Origin: Ruegeria sp. ANG-R
Lineage (GTDB): Bacteria > Pseudomonadota > Alphaproteobacteria > Rhodobacterales > Rhodobacteraceae
Assembly (NCBI RefSeq): GCF_000813985.1
Contig: NZ_JWLJ01000001.1
Location: 1,414,453-1,478,452 of the forward strand
Direction of reading: 5' to 3'
Length of the DNA: 64,000 nt
How positions within the stretch are numbered: the first letter of the stretch is position 1; every line of letters begins with the position of its first letter. The notes below the pieces were generated by a model that was not told the origin of the DNA, searched no databases, and saw nothing but the letters and a program-made list of their open reading frames with translations. Position numbers and translations under genes: made by a program. Below, one piece after another: positions 46,832 through 56,420 of this stretch.

Positions 46832-48334
46832 ATGAAAAAGCCCAATGCTCTGTTGATGTGTTCACTCAGCGTCATTGCGGTGATCGGCATTTGGGGTGTC
46901 ATTGACATTCAAAGCCTGGTGAACTGGGCGAATGGCATCGTACAACAAACCTTCCGAAGCCGCGGATGGTTTGTGATGCTTGCCGCCTCGGGCATGTTGA
47001 TCGGCTGCCTCGTTCTGGCGTTTTCGCCCTATGGGAATATCCGTCTTGGACGGGACGATGAGCAGCCCGAGTTTTCAACCGTCACCTGGATATCCATGCT
47101 GTTTTCAGCCGGCATGGGCGTTGGATTGCTGTTCTGGGCCGTGGCGGAACCCCTGACACATTTCAGTTTTATCTCGGGCATGGCACCCGACTTCATTGCG
47201 GCTCAGCAAGCCATGCTGGCAACAAACTTTCACTGGGGATTACACGCCTGGGCCATATACGGCTCAACCGCGCTGACCATCGCCTATTTCAGTTTCAGGC
47301 GTGGAACCGGCATGATGGTCAGCGCCCCGATCAAAAGCTTGTTTCCCGGTGAAAAATGGGCTGAGCGGGTGGGCTGGCTGTCTGATTTCTTTGCAATTGT
47401 CGCCATTGCCATCGGCGTCGGAGGCTCGATGGCGATGGGGGTATTTCAGGTCGCGGACGGCATCGCCGTCATGGGTGGACGGGATGCGGTCGGTACATTT
47501 CTTATCGGCGCTGTTTTTGTGGCGATGGTGGCTGCATATGTGCCTGCGCTGCTGATCGATCTGGGTCAGGGTATGGCGCGCCTGTCTAACGCAGCGATGC
47601 TGATCGCCGTGGGCCTCGTGGCGTATACCGTGATCCTTGGCCCGACCGAGTATCTGTTAAATACTGTCTTACAGGGATTTGGCGACTATGTGACCAATGT
47701 CATCCCACGCGGGTTTCAGACCTACACGTTCTTTGGCGATGATGTCGCCAAGTGGTTCAGCGATTGGACCCTGACCTACATGGTCTGGTGGATTGCCTGG
47801 GGACCGTTCGTGGGCGTCTTTGTCGCCCGAATCTCCCGCGGCCGGACAATCCGCGAATTCGTGATCGGCGTTTTGTTCGCGCCTACCCTGTTCTCGGTCT
47901 TGTGGTTCGGCGCGTTTGGCGGAATTGGGCTGTTCGAAGCGCTTAACGGTGCCGGAGAGCTGCTTGCCCTCACACAAACGAATATCGAACGTGTTACCTT
48001 CGCCCTTCTGGAACGCCTGCCATTGTCGTTGCTCACCACGATTGCCACCGTATTGGCCGCGTTCCTGTTCATCGTCACCAGCGTCGTGAGTGCGGCCTTC
48101 GTTTTAGGCACATTTTCGACCGGCGGAGATGAAAACCCGCCCCCGCGCGTGCGCTTGCTTTGGGGCGCACTGCTGGGCCTTCTGAGCGTGGCCATGATCC
48201 TGTCCGGCTCGGTCGACTCGGTTAAAATCCTGATTTCACTGGGGGCGCTACCCTTTGTCTTTATCTCGGTTCTGTTGATGATCTGTCTGATCCGTGGGCT
48301 GCGAGAGGAAGGAAAGCACGATGCTGATCGGTGA
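46832..48334 (+). CDS. BCCT family osmolyte transporter
   Basis: A 500-residue, roughly twelve-helix carrier of the betaine/carnitine/choline family. The signature blocks are STVTWISMLFSAGMGVGLLFWAVAEPLTHF and the Trp-rich TYMVWWIAWGPFVGVFVARISRGRTIREF substrate site. BCCT carriers in roseobacters take up glycine betaine, choline or DMSP. Given dddP in this genome, DMSP is possible but cannot be read from the sequence. A very small membrane-protein ORF overlaps its 3' end. Confidence 0.93.
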   Translation: MKKPNALLMCSLSVIAVIGIWGVIDIQSLVNWANGIVQQTFRSRGWFVMLAASGMLIGCLVLAFSPYGNIRLGRDDEQPEFSTVTWISMLFSAGMGVGLLFWAVAEPLTHFSFISGMAPDFIAAQQAMLATNFHWGLHAWAIYGSTALTIAYFSFRRGTGMMVSAPIKSLFPGEKWAERVGWLSDFFAIVAIAIGVGGSMAMGVFQVADGIAVMGGRDAVGTFLIGAVFVAMVAAYVPALLIDLGQGMARLSNAAMLIAVGLVAYTVILGPTEYLLNTVLQGFGDYVTNVIPRGFQTYTFFGDDVAKWFSDWTLTYMVWWIAWGPFVGVFVARISRGRTIREFVIGVLFAPTLFSVLWFGAFGGIGLFEALNGAGELLALTQTNIERVTFALLERLPLSLLTTIATVLAAFLFIVTSVVSAAFVLGTFSTGGDENPPPRVRLLWGALLGLLSVAMILSGSVDSVKILISLGALPFVFISVLLMICLIRGLREEGKHDADR

Positions 48335-48410
48335 TCTTACAGACACGCTGATGAACCTGACTACCTTTGCCTTCATTGCCGCGATGATCTGGATTCTTTT
48401 GCGAAGGTAA
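48321..48410 (+). CDS. 29-residue membrane microprotein overlapping the BCCT gene
   Basis: A short frame, MLIGDLTDTLMNLTTFAFIA followed by AMIWILLRR, starts inside the last codons of the BCCT gene. An AGGAAAG ribosome site lies four to seven bases before its ATG. It encodes one membrane helix flanked by charged ends. The 14-base overlap and good ribosome site suggest translational coupling and a role as an accessory subunit, but no homologue is known to me. Confidence 0.45.
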   Translation: MLIGDLTDTLMNLTTFAFIAAMIWILLRR

Positions 48411-48510
48411 GGCTGTACAAACGCTCAGGGCCGAGCGGTGGCTCGAACTGATGCTCGTCCCTTGAAGATCGGCATTGAAACCCGTGTGGTTTAACGATCT
48501 TCTACAGTGT

Positions 48511-49212
48511 ATGAGAAGAGTTGCTTTGATAACCGGCGGTGCACGCGGCATCGGCCGTGCCATCGTCGAAGATCTGAGCCGGGATTATTTGGTCGCCTTC
48601 ACCTGGCTATCGTCGAAACCCGATGTGACGCTGGCGCTGGGCGAAAATCTGTCGATCCGGTCCGATCTGACGGAACCCGGTCAGGCTACAGCCGTCATTG
48701 ACCAGGTGATCTCACGTTTCGGGCGGCTGGATGTCATCGTGAATAATGCAGGTCTGGTAAAATCGACGCCGAAAGAGACCTTCCAACATGATGATCACCG
48801 CGCAATTCTCGATCTGAATCTTCTGACCCCAGCCGCATTGCTTGCTGCGGCCCTGCCCCACCTTAAGAGGGGGGCTTCGATTGTCAGCATCTCATCCATG
48901 AACGCCGTTCTGCCGCCCCGCGATGCGGTCACCTACGGCGCCAGCAAAGCCGCATTGAACCTGTGGACGCGCGCAATGGCGAAAGAGCTGGGGCCGGAAG
49001 GTATTCGCGTCAACGCGGTTGCACCCGGCGCGATCAACATCCCCGAGGCGCCGCGCCCCGATGATCTGACTGCTTTGTTTGTGGAACAAACGGCACTCGG
49101 GCGCGCCGGTAAACCCGAAGACATTGCCAGGGCTGTCAGGTTTCTGGCTTCTGATCAGGCAGATTTCATCACTGGTGAGGTTTTGAACGTGACCGGAGGC
49201 TACAGGCTGTAA
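48511..49212 (+). CDS. Short-chain dehydrogenase/reductase
   Basis: A 233-residue SDR. It has TGGARGIGRAI for the cofactor, NNAG, and the Ser-Tyr-Lys catalytic set in SIVSISSMNAVLPPRDAVTYGASKAALN. It ends ITGEVLNVTGGYRL, typical of FabG-like SDRs. The ATG at 48511 (MRRVALITGG) is chosen because the upstream ORF extension is unrelated. The substrate cannot be told. Its neighbours (BCCT carrier, ccm genes) do not suggest one. Confidence 0.88.
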   Translation: MRRVALITGGARGIGRAIVEDLSRDYLVAFTWLSSKPDVTLALGENLSIRSDLTEPGQATAVIDQVISRFGRLDVIVNNAGLVKSTPKETFQHDDHRAILDLNLLTPAALLAAALPHLKRGASIVSISSMNAVLPPRDAVTYGASKAALNLWTRAMAKELGPEGIRVNAVAPGAINIPEAPRPDDLTALFVEQTALGRAGKPEDIARAVRFLASDQADFITGEVLNVTGGYRL

Positions 49213-49218
49213 ATCAGT

Positions 49219-49761
49219 TCAATTGTCCCCGGCTGCCTTTTCCAATGCGGGTCGTATCGTGCTTTCGATCACCCGCTGCGTGATCGGCCCAGCAAAGCGC
49301 AGAATAATCGTGCCCTCACCGTCGATCACATAGGTTTCCGGAACACCATAAACGCCCCAATCCAATCCCATCCGGCCCTGCTCATCCCGTCCGATGGCTC
49401 GATAGGGATCGCCCAGTTCGGTCAGAAACGATTCCGCGTTGTCGAGCTTATCTTTGTAGTTGATGCCATAGATCGGGATGCCCTCATCCGACAGAGCCTG
49501 CAGATTGGGGTGTTCCACACGGCAAGGCGCACACCAGCTAGCCCAATAGTTGACCAGTTTGACCTCTCCGTCACGCAGGGTTGCGTCGTCGAAATCAGGT
49601 TTCCCGGCAAACTCCGTCAGCACCACCGGAGGGGCCGTCTGCCCTTCGCGCGCCGAGGGCAGCGCGTTCGGATCGTCGCGGAACATGCCCATCCCGGCCA
49701 ATACAGCGAATGCGCCGAAGATCAGCGGCGGAGCGATCATCAGAGGAGAAACTTTAGCCAT
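49219..49761 (-). CDS. ccmG: CcmG/DsbE thiol:disulfide protein
   Basis: A 180-residue periplasmic membrane-anchored thioredoxin that reduces apocytochrome c cysteines. One N-terminal helix (PPLIFGAFAVLAGMGMF) is followed by the redox motif NYWASWCAPCRVEHPNL and the cis-Pro region GVYGVPETYVIDGEG. It is last of the ccmABCDG operon, overlapping ccmD by eight bases. Confidence 0.95.
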   Translation of the reverse strand: MAKVSPLMIAPPLIFGAFAVLAGMGMFRDDPNALPSAREGQTAPPVVLTEFAGKPDFDDATLRDGEVKLVNYWASWCAPCRVEHPNLQALSDEGIPIYGINYKDKLDNAESFLTELGDPYRAIGRDEQGRMGLDWGVYGVPETYVIDGEGTIILRFAGPITQRVIESTIRPALEKAAGDN

Positions 49762-49912
49762 GGCGTGACATCCTCTGTTCCAGCTTATCCATCTCGGCCC
49801 GCACCTTTCGCCCGCGAAGAATACTGAACACCACCAGCGCTACCAGCAGAAGGATGGAAGCCGCATAGGCCGACAGGACCGTATCAGAGTATTTTCCCAG
49901 ATCAGGTATCAT
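49754..49912 (-). CDS. ccmD: Haem exporter protein CcmD
   Basis: A 52-residue protein too short for reliable automated calling. It reads MIPDLGKYSDTVLSAYAASI with a single membrane helix and a basic tail (RGRKVRAEMDKLEQRM), exactly the CcmD pattern. The start overlaps the ccmC stop by four bases (ATGA). CcmD helps release holo-CcmE from the CcmABC complex. Confidence 0.93.
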   Translation of the reverse strand: MIPDLGKYSDTVLSAYAASILLLVALVVFSILRGRKVRAEMDKLEQRMSRHG

Positions 49913-50682
49913 CCGCTTACCCTTTCCCGCGCCAACAATGCCTTGATACGACGCGCGCGGATCTCTGTGCCAGTGCGATAAAACACCAATGCGATGAACA
50001 GCAGCACAAATCCGACGATGCACAAAAGCAGCGGATAGAAATATATGTTGCTGACCTTTTCCTCGGTATCGGCTCCGGTTACGGCAGCGGCCCGCATGAC
50101 CGACGCCCCCTGATGCAGGCCCTGGTTCCAGAAATTCACCGCGTAACGGCTGAGCAGTGCAAAGACCGACCCCACAAGGCAAAGGACCGAGGTCAGGTCG
50201 GCGGCGGTATCAGGGTCTTCGATCGCTTCCCAAAGGGCGACATATCCCAGATAGAACAAAAACAGGATCAGGAATGAGGTCAGGCGTGGGTCCCAGGCCC
50301 ACCACGTGCCCCACATGGGCTGACCCCAGATCGCTCCGGTTGCCAATGAAATCAGCGTCATGACAATGCCGATTGGCGCAGCAGCACGGGCCGCCAACGC
50401 GCTGACATGGTGACGCCGGACAAGCCAGACCAGCGAGGTTGCCAGCATCATCAGCCAGCAATTGATCGCCATCAGCGAGGCGGGCACGTGCAGGTAGATG
50501 ATCTTGACGGTCGAGCCCTGCTTGTAGTCATCCGGCGTAAAGAAGAACCCCCAAGTCAGCCCAACGACCAGACAGACGGCCGAAGTAATCCAGAAGAACG
50601 GCAGGACACGCTCGCTGGTGGCAAGAAACTTGCGCGGATTGGCGTATTCCCAGAGGGCGTTGGCTTTGGCTGTGATTGACAT
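49909..50682 (-). CDS. ccmC: Haem exporter protein CcmC
   Basis: A 257-residue, six-helix membrane protein with the haem-handling WWD motif WGTWWAWDPRLTSFLIL and nearby conserved His. It transfers haem to CcmE in the system I maturation pathway. The start MSITAKANALWEYANPRKF agrees with the family. It lies 62 bases after ccmB in the same operon. Confidence 0.95.
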   Translation of the reverse strand: MSITAKANALWEYANPRKFLATSERVLPFFWITSAVCLVVGLTWGFFFTPDDYKQGSTVKIIYLHVPASLMAINCWLMMLATSLVWLVRRHHVSALAARAAAPIGIVMTLISLATGAIWGQPMWGTWWAWDPRLTSFLILFLFYLGYVALWEAIEDPDTAADLTSVLCLVGSVFALLSRYAVNFWNQGLHQGASVMRAAAVTGADTEEKVSNIYFYPLLLCIVGFVLLFIALVFYRTGTEIRARRIKALLARERVSG

Positions 50683-50744
50683 GGGCCCTATCTAATCCGA
50701 GTCGGTATGGTTCTCAATTGACCTCAGTCAATCTTTGTTCACCG

Positions 50745-51401
50745 TTACCTAAGATTGATGCGCAGCACCGCAGCGCTGGCGAATGGCAAAAGCGCGACGG
50801 TGGCGGCGGTGATCCCCGCCAGCATCAGCAGCGGAGTTTGGGTTTCCATACCTGCCGCGCCGCGCCGGGCGACTTCCGCCCCAAATATCAATGTCGGAAC
50901 ATAGAGCGGCAGAACCAACAGCGACAGCAGCAACCCACCGCGTTTGAGTCCCACGGTGAGCGCCGCACCAAAGGTGCCGATAACGCTCATCGCCGGAGTA
51001 CCCAGCAGCAACGAGATGACGAGCCACGAGAAACCGGGGGCAGGCAGGTTCAGCAACACGCCCAGAAACGGCGCGGCCAGAACCAGCGGCAATCCTGTGG
51101 TCAACCAATGCGCCAGCGCTTTGATCGTGACGACCGATTCCAGCGGCAGAGGCGCAGTCGCCAGCAGGTCGAGCGAGCCGTCCTCCCAATCCAGCGCCAG
51201 CAGCCGGTCGAGTGACAGCAGGCACGCCAGCAGCGCGCCCAGCCAAAGGACACCGGGTGCGATGGTTGAAAGCAGCGAGGATTGCGGACCGACTGAGAAT
51301 GGCACCAGAACAGTCACGATCAGGAAGAAGGCCAGCCCCAGACCGAATCCGCCCCCCGCGCGGAAAGCCAGTTTCAGGTCACGCAGCAACAAGGCGATCA
51401 C
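50745..51401 (-). CDS. ccmB: Haem exporter protein CcmB
   Basis: A 218-residue integral membrane subunit of the CcmABCD ABC complex with six helices. It opens [28 protein letters not shown], and the [45 protein letters not shown] block is family-typical. Its start overlaps the ccmA stop by four bases. Confidence 0.95.
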   Translation of the reverse strand: MIALLLRDLKLAFRAGGGFGLGLAFFLIVTVLVPFSVGPQSSLLSTIAPGVLWLGALLACLLSLDRLLALDWEDGSLDLLATAPLPLESVVTIKALAHWLTTGLPLVLAAPFLGVLLNLPAPGFSWLVISLLLGTPAMSVIGTFGAALTVGLKRGGLLLSLLVLPLYVPTLIFGAEVARRGAAGMETQTPLLMLAGITAATVALLPFASAAVLRINLR

Positions 51402-52012
51402 AGAAAACCTCCATCGAAGTCGTCAATGGGTTTGGGTTTGGCCTTGTTGGGACCCACGTCCAGAACCTCTCCATCCAGTCCGAGATCGATATGGGTCGCG
51501 ATCAGTGCCGAACCGCCCTGCCCCAGATGATCCCTTACAGCATCCGCAAACATCTGCACTGCATTTCGGTCCAGCGACACCGTGGGCTCGTCCAGCATCC
51601 AGATCGGGCGTCCTGTAACAAGCATCCGCGCCAACCCCAGTCTGCGTTTCTGCCCTGCCGAGAGATTGCCCGCGTGACGATCCGCCAGTTCGTTCAACGC
51701 AAACGCATCAAGTGCGCGCTGAATATCATGGGTCCCGAAGACCGACGCCCAGAAGCTGAGATTTTCGACCACGGTCAGTGTTGGTTTCAAACCGTCGGAA
51801 TGTGACGCATAAGCGATCTGATCTTCGGCCCCTTCGATCCGTCCCGCGAGCGGAGGCTGCAGGCCCGCCAGCGTACGCAGCAACGTGGTCTTTCCGATCC
51901 CATTGGGCCCCCGCAGGATCAGCGCCTTTCCGGCCTTTAGCGAAAAGCTCAGACCTTCAAGCACAGGAACGCCGCCACGGGCGATCGCCAAATCGGTTAC
52001 AATCATTGTCAT
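51398..52012 (-). CDS. ccmA: Haem exporter ATP-binding protein CcmA
   Basis: A 204-residue ABC ATPase that drives release of haem-loaded CcmE. Walker A is [16 protein letters not shown], the signature [15 protein letters not shown], and Walker [19 protein letters not shown]. It is first in the ccmABCDG operon. The start is MTMIVTD at 52012 or the ATG six bases later. Confidence 0.95.
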   Translation of the reverse strand: MTMIVTDLAIARGGVPVLEGLSFSLKAGKALILRGPNGIGKTTLLRTLAGLQPPLAGRIEGAEDQIAYASHSDGLKPTLTVVENLSFWASVFGTHDIQRALDAFALNELADRHAGNLSAGQKRRLGLARMLVTGRPIWMLDEPTVSLDRNAVQMFADAVRDHLGQGGSALIATHIDLGLDGEVLDVGPNKAKPKPIDDFDGGFL

Positions 52013-52739
52013 TGCGCCCGCTTAACGGATTGCGGGCGCGGGCAAAAGGTCGGAATTGCCGCAGAGCGGCGGCGTCGCTTCATATGACCCGGTCGGAGTG
52101 AAGGGCCAAAGAGGCGACCGAAAGGAACTTAAATGGTGAGAGCTTGGTAGATTTGATCGAGCATGTTAAGAGGCCTTGAAATGAGGGGCTCCGATTGGCG
52201 AGCAACCGATGATTAACACTCAACTGCTCTGCTTCCTGATGCACGCTGCAAGTTGTTTAGCCATTCCCGAGCAATCGCGAGGAAAGGATGCCCCGCGATC
52301 AGGGCCATAAGACTTGCCCCAGCTTTGACGTTGCAGTCATCTTTCCATTCCGACCGACGCAAAGAGCATAAGAACAACAGATATCCAAAGCGCTGCTTTG
52401 ATCAACCGGTCCGATGATTGCGCCGATTATTCCCCAATGATCAATGATATCCAGAGTTCCTTAACATCAGGCTCGCGTCAAAATCATGGCCAGCCACACA
52501 ACCTGCACAACCGCGTCAAATGGAATCTCCGATCATGACCTCAACAAACTAAGTGCACGGTCTAAGATTGATTTCATGCCTCCCGTCAGTGAGCTTCAAA
52601 CCCCTTGAATGGAAAAGAAAAAATCAACATTTTAGAATCAAAAATGCCAATAACGCGTTCTGTCGAAAGCTACACAGTTAATTTGTTTTCAGCGGGATAT
52701 TAACGACCGAACAGGCCGCGCGCTGGCAAGATCGGGAAT
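52013..52739. other. Long non-coding A/T-richer gap
   Basis: No convincing gene is seen on either strand. It is A/T-richer than its surroundings, with scattered short frames and stops. It may hold remnants of the YHYH gene that follows, or of a former mobile element. No insertion-sequence ends, tRNA or hairpin terminator were recognised. Confidence 0.55.
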
Positions 52740-53165
52740 ATGATGCTCGGACACACTGCACGCCATGCATGGCTGATCGATCCGTGGTCGTATTACGAGT
52801 ACCTGAACGTTGGTCTAAACAATGCCAAGACCCAAACCGATGGTCATTTTTACGGCCATTCCAAGCCGAACGCGTTGTCCATGTATCGCGCGTTTGACAA
52901 ATCCCCAGCTGTCATTGGCTTCGCATCCGATGGGCTCCCGCTTTATGGGACGATCATTAGGGACTCGGAGAGAAAGAAACGCAGCACTATTTCCGGCTAC
53001 TCGTTGAAAGAAGAAACACCCGTGCTCCCTAGCGGACCCGGCGGGAAGCCTGACGGCAACCATATCGATGAATATACCTTTGCAGTTCAGAGCGATCCGG
53101 ACAGATACAATGGCACGGCAGTCGGCGAGCAATTCGGACACTACGGCACAACAATCTATCTGTGA
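52740..53165 (+). pseudogene. Truncated YHYH-domain protein
   Basis: A 141-residue frame carrying part of a YHYH-domain protein: HARHAWLIDPWSYYEYLN... and the recognisable SPAVIGFASDGLPLYGTIIRD and GNHIDEYTF blocks. Full-length members have about 250-350 residues and an export signal. Here the N-terminal half is missing, as an in-frame stop (TAA 52701) lies just upstream. No good ribosome site is visible. It is probably a decaying fragment within an A/T-rich patch between ccmA and parE. Confidence 0.5.
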
Positions 53166-53303
53166 ATTATGAACTGCTGTGTCCGCACCCCCCATCCTTT
53201 GTTCGGAAAATAGACGATGGATGGCACAACAACTCGGGCCCCTCTTCCCCCGGACCACATCACCTGCCATAATAGGCAAAACTCAAGAACAAGAGCAGCA
53301 CCC

Positions 53304-55262
53304 ATGCCCGACGACCTTTTGACGCCAGAAGCGACCACCACCTATGACGCCTCGTCCATTGAGGTGCTTGAGGGGTTGGAGCCCGTGCGCAAACGCCCTG
53401 GCATGTATATCGGCGGCACGGATGAACGCGCGTTGCACCATATGGTCGCCGAAATCCTAGACAACTCGATGGACGAAGCGGTTGCGGGTCACGCCAACCG
53501 GATTGAAGTGGAACTGCATTCCGATTACGCCCTGACCGTGCGCGACAACGGGCGCGGCATTCCGATTGATCCGCACCCTAAGTTCCCCGACAAATCCGCG
53601 TTGGAGGTCATCCTGTGTACCCTGCACGCGGGCGGCAAATTCTCGGGCAAAGCATACCAGACCTCAGGCGGTTTGCACGGTGTGGGCGCATCGGTGGTGA
53701 ATGCCCTGTCGGATTCGATGGTCGTGCAGGTGGCGCGAGACAAGCAACTGTTCGAACAGCGCTTTTCGCGCGGCATCCCACTGGGGCCGGTCGAGAAGAT
53801 CGGCGCAGCCCCCAACCGGCGCGGTACAACCGTGACCTTCCACGCGGATGCCGACATCTTCGGCCATCACAAGTTCAAACCGGCGCGCCTGTTCAAATCC
53901 ATCCGCTCCAAGGCTTACCTGTTCTCTGGCGTCGAAATCCGCTGGAAATCCGCCATCGACGACGGGGAAACCCCAACCGAGGCCAGCTTCCACTTCCCCG
54001 GCGGCCTGTCCGATTACCTGAAGGAGACGATGAACGGATCGTCGACCTATGCCGAACAGCCGTTCGCAGGCACCGTAGACTTTAACGAGAAGTTCGGCAC
54101 CCCCGGCAAGGTCGAATGGGCGATCAACTGGACACCTTCGCGCGACGGGTTCATCCAGTCTTACTGTAACACCGTCCCCACCCCCGAAGGCGGCACCCAT
54201 GTGGCCGGGTTCTGGGCCGCCGTCCTCAAGGGGATCAAGGCCTATGGCGAACTGATCAACAACAAGAAGGCCGGTCAGATCACCCGTGACGACCTGATCA
54301 CCGGCGGCTGTGCGCTGGTGTCCTGCTTTATCTCGGAACCGGAATTCGTCGGCCAAACCAAAGACCGTCTGGCCACTGTTGAAGCGCAGCGGCTGGTCGA
54401 AAACTCGGTCCGCGACCATTTCGACAACTGGCTCGCCGCCGACACAAAATCCGCCGGCGCGATCTTGGATTTCCTCATCCTAAGGGCCGAAGAACGCCTG
54501 CGCCGACGGGCCGAGAAGGAAACACAACGCAAGTCCGCCACTAAGAAACTTCGTCTCCCCGGCAAGTTGGTGGACTGTAGTAGTTCAACACGCGACGGCA
54601 CCGAATTATTCATTGTCGAGGGCGACTCGGCCGGTGGCTCCGCCAAAATGGGTCGGGACCGCAAGACACAAGCCCTGCTTCCCCTGCGCGGCAAAATCCT
54701 AAACGTACTTGGCGCGGCCAGTTCGAAGCTGGGCACCAATGCCGAGATCAACGACCTGACCCAAGCGCTGGGTGTGGGCCTTGGCACCAAGTTCAACGTC
54801 GACGACCTGCGCTATGACAAGATCATCATCATGACCGACGCGGATGTGGACGGAGCGCATATCGCCTCGTTGCTGATGACGTTCTTCTTCACCCAGATGC
54901 GCCCGATGATCGACGCAGGCCACCTCTACCTCGCCTGCCCCCCCCTCTATCGCCTGACCCAAGGCGCCAAACGCGTCTACTGTCTGGACGAGGCCGAGCG
55001 TGACGAGTGGCTTGAGAAAGGTCTGGGCGGCAAAGGTAGAATCGACGTCTCACGCTTCAAGGGTCTGGGCGAAATGGACGCCAAGGACCTGAAAGAGACC
55101 ACGATGGACCCTGCATCCCGCAAACTGATCCGCGTCACCATAGACGAGGACGAACCCGGCGAGACCGGCGACCTGGTCGAGCGCCTGATGGGCAAAAAAC
55201 CCGAACTGCGGTTCCAATACATTCAGGAAAACGCGCGGTTTGTGGAGGAGTTGGATGTTTGA
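53304..55262 (+). CDS. parE: DNA topoisomerase IV subunit B
   Basis: A 652-residue type II topoisomerase ATPase subunit. It has the GHKL site (EILDNSMDEAVAGHANRIEV, GRGIPIDPHPKFPDKSALE, GGLHGVGASVVNAL) and the TOPRIM region EGDSAGGSAKMGRDRKTQALLPLRGKILN with DADVDGAHIASLLMTF. The length fits ParE rather than GyrB (about 800). The ATG at 53304 (MPDDLLTPEATTTYDASS) is chosen over an upstream ATG at 53217. No ParC gene is nearby. Confidence 0.96.
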   Translation: MPDDLLTPEATTTYDASSIEVLEGLEPVRKRPGMYIGGTDERALHHMVAEILDNSMDEAVAGHANRIEVELHSDYALTVRDNGRGIPIDPHPKFPDKSALEVILCTLHAGGKFSGKAYQTSGGLHGVGASVVNALSDSMVVQVARDKQLFEQRFSRGIPLGPVEKIGAAPNRRGTTVTFHADADIFGHHKFKPARLFKSIRSKAYLFSGVEIRWKSAIDDGETPTEASFHFPGGLSDYLKETMNGSSTYAEQPFAGTVDFNEKFGTPGKVEWAINWTPSRDGFIQSYCNTVPTPEGGTHVAGFWAAVLKGIKAYGELINNKKAGQITRDDLITGGCALVSCFISEPEFVGQTKDRLATVEAQRLVENSVRDHFDNWLAADTKSAGAILDFLILRAEERLRRRAEKETQRKSATKKLRLPGKLVDCSSSTRDGTELFIVEGDSAGGSAKMGRDRKTQALLPLRGKILNVLGAASSKLGTNAEINDLTQALGVGLGTKFNVDDLRYDKIIIMTDADVDGAHIASLLMTFFFTQMRPMIDAGHLYLACPPLYRLTQGAKRVYCLDEAERDEWLEKGLGGKGRIDVSRFKGLGEMDAKDLKETTMDPASRKLIRVTIDEDEPGETGDLVERLMGKKPELRFQYIQENARFVEELDV

Positions 55263-55271
55263 GAATTTGAG

Positions 55272-55868
55272 ATGAAAACCTTTGGTATTGTTTTTGCTAT
55301 ACTAATACTTGTCCTTGGTACCATCGCAGTTTCCTTTGTTGGCTATCATGGTATCCAAATTTCGCTGGCGGTCGTGGAAGGTGCCAAGACCCTCGAACCT
55401 AGTGTATATGTCCCATTGGTTGTAACCATTCTTTCGGCTGCTATTGGACTTTCCGCCACGCTATACACCCAAAGTCGAGCGCGAAAACGAGAAGTGGAAG
55501 CCGCTTTCCGAGAACGTAAAATTGATATTTATTTAGATTTCTTAGAAACTTATGAGCACCTACTTTTAGCAAGCAAACCAGAACTCGATATCCCAAAGGT
55601 TGATCAAAATGACCTTGTTGTTTCCTTAGTAAAAGTAAGAACGAAAGCTGTCCTGTGGGGGTCAACCGGTGTGCTTCGAGCATTGAATGAGTTCTCAAAA
55701 GCAAGAGAGCGCAGCGCACTAGAGACATTTCGCGTCGTTGAAAAGATTCAACGTGAAATGCGCAAGGACTTGGGTCTCTCCAACTTTGGACTTGAACAAG
55801 ACTTTTTCTCGAAACTGATACTTTCAGACGAAAACGACTTCGACATTATTCGCAATGAGAACAGATAA
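55272..55868 (+). CDS. Two-helix membrane protein, unrecognised
   Basis: A 198-residue protein of unknown family. Two membrane helices (FGIVFAILILVLGTIAVSFVGY and YVPLVVTILSAAIGLSATLY) are followed by a soluble, charged helical domain (RARKREVEAAFRERKIDIYLDFLETYEHLLLASK). It is A/T-rich with codon use unlike its neighbours, so recent acquisition is likely. It starts ten bases after parE and may be carried on its transcript. Confidence 0.7.
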   Translation: MKTFGIVFAILILVLGTIAVSFVGYHGIQISLAVVEGAKTLEPSVYVPLVVTILSAAIGLSATLYTQSRARKREVEAAFRERKIDIYLDFLETYEHLLLASKPELDIPKVDQNDLVVSLVKVRTKAVLWGSTGVLRALNEFSKARERSALETFRVVEKIQREMRKDLGLSNFGLEQDFFSKLILSDENDFDIIRNENR

Positions 55869-55984
55869 ACCAACTATATTTTTCAACCGGCAAGAGTAGC
55901 ACAGCGACAAACACCTACTTTGCTTAGTCAAAACCCACGCGCCCGCCCTTAGAGGCGAGCGCAGGAGGTATCCGCACCCCGTAG

Positions 55985-56002
55985 GCCGGGCTTCAGCCCG
56001 GC
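55985..56002. repeat. REP-like hairpin GCCGGGCTTCAGCCCGGC
   Basis: A perfect 8-bp inverted repeat with a two-base loop in the 270-base gap between the two-helix protein and the next secreted gene. GC-rich palindromes of this form recur between genes in roseobacters, but copy number here is unknown. Confidence 0.6.
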
Positions 56003-56138
56003 ACACCGCAAACCCCTTGCCTAACCCGTTGATCTCGTTCAAACTTACCCTCAACCCGTCATCCAAGAACGACATTTGAGGTTCCGAGCGTCCAAGACCC
56101 AATGAGACCAAACACAAGATTTCGAACGGGAGGACGAC

Positions 56139-56420
56139 ATGAAAACACTGACCCTCGGGCTGGCCCTGACCCTGCTGGCCTCGGCAGCGCCCGCGCAGCA
56201 GATGCTCAGCACCGCATCGCCCATTCCAGACGGCGCCGAGACGCGGTTCTGCTATTATGACGGCATGGCCTATTCGCCGGACTCATTCATTCTGCTGACC
56301 GGCGATAATACCGTGACTTCGACCGTCAACACGCGCGAAGAACGGTTGCTGCGCTGTCATCGCAATGACGATGGCTCTCTGAGCTGGAAACCGCAGAGCA
56401 CGTTTCAGGTGAACAAGTAG
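56139..56420 (+). CDS. Small secreted protein, unknown
   Basis: A 93-residue exported protein: signal MKTLTLGLALTLLASAAPA, then QQMLSTASPIPDGAETRFCYYDGMAYSPDSFILL and TREERLLRCHRNDDGSLSWKP, with two cysteines that could pair. It ends in the left arm of the REP-like element at 56417. A GGGAGG ribosome site precedes the ATG. Family not known to me. Confidence 0.75.
   Translation: MKTLTLGLALTLLASAAPAQQMLSTASPIPDGAETRFCYYDGMAYSPDSFILLTGDNTVTSTVNTREERLLRCHRNDDGSLSWKPQSTFQVNK

Noticed and set aside
46832..48334. Naming the BCCT carrier as a DMSP transporter (dddT)
   Set aside because: Substrate cannot be read from the sequence; dddP is 12 kb away and not in the same operon.
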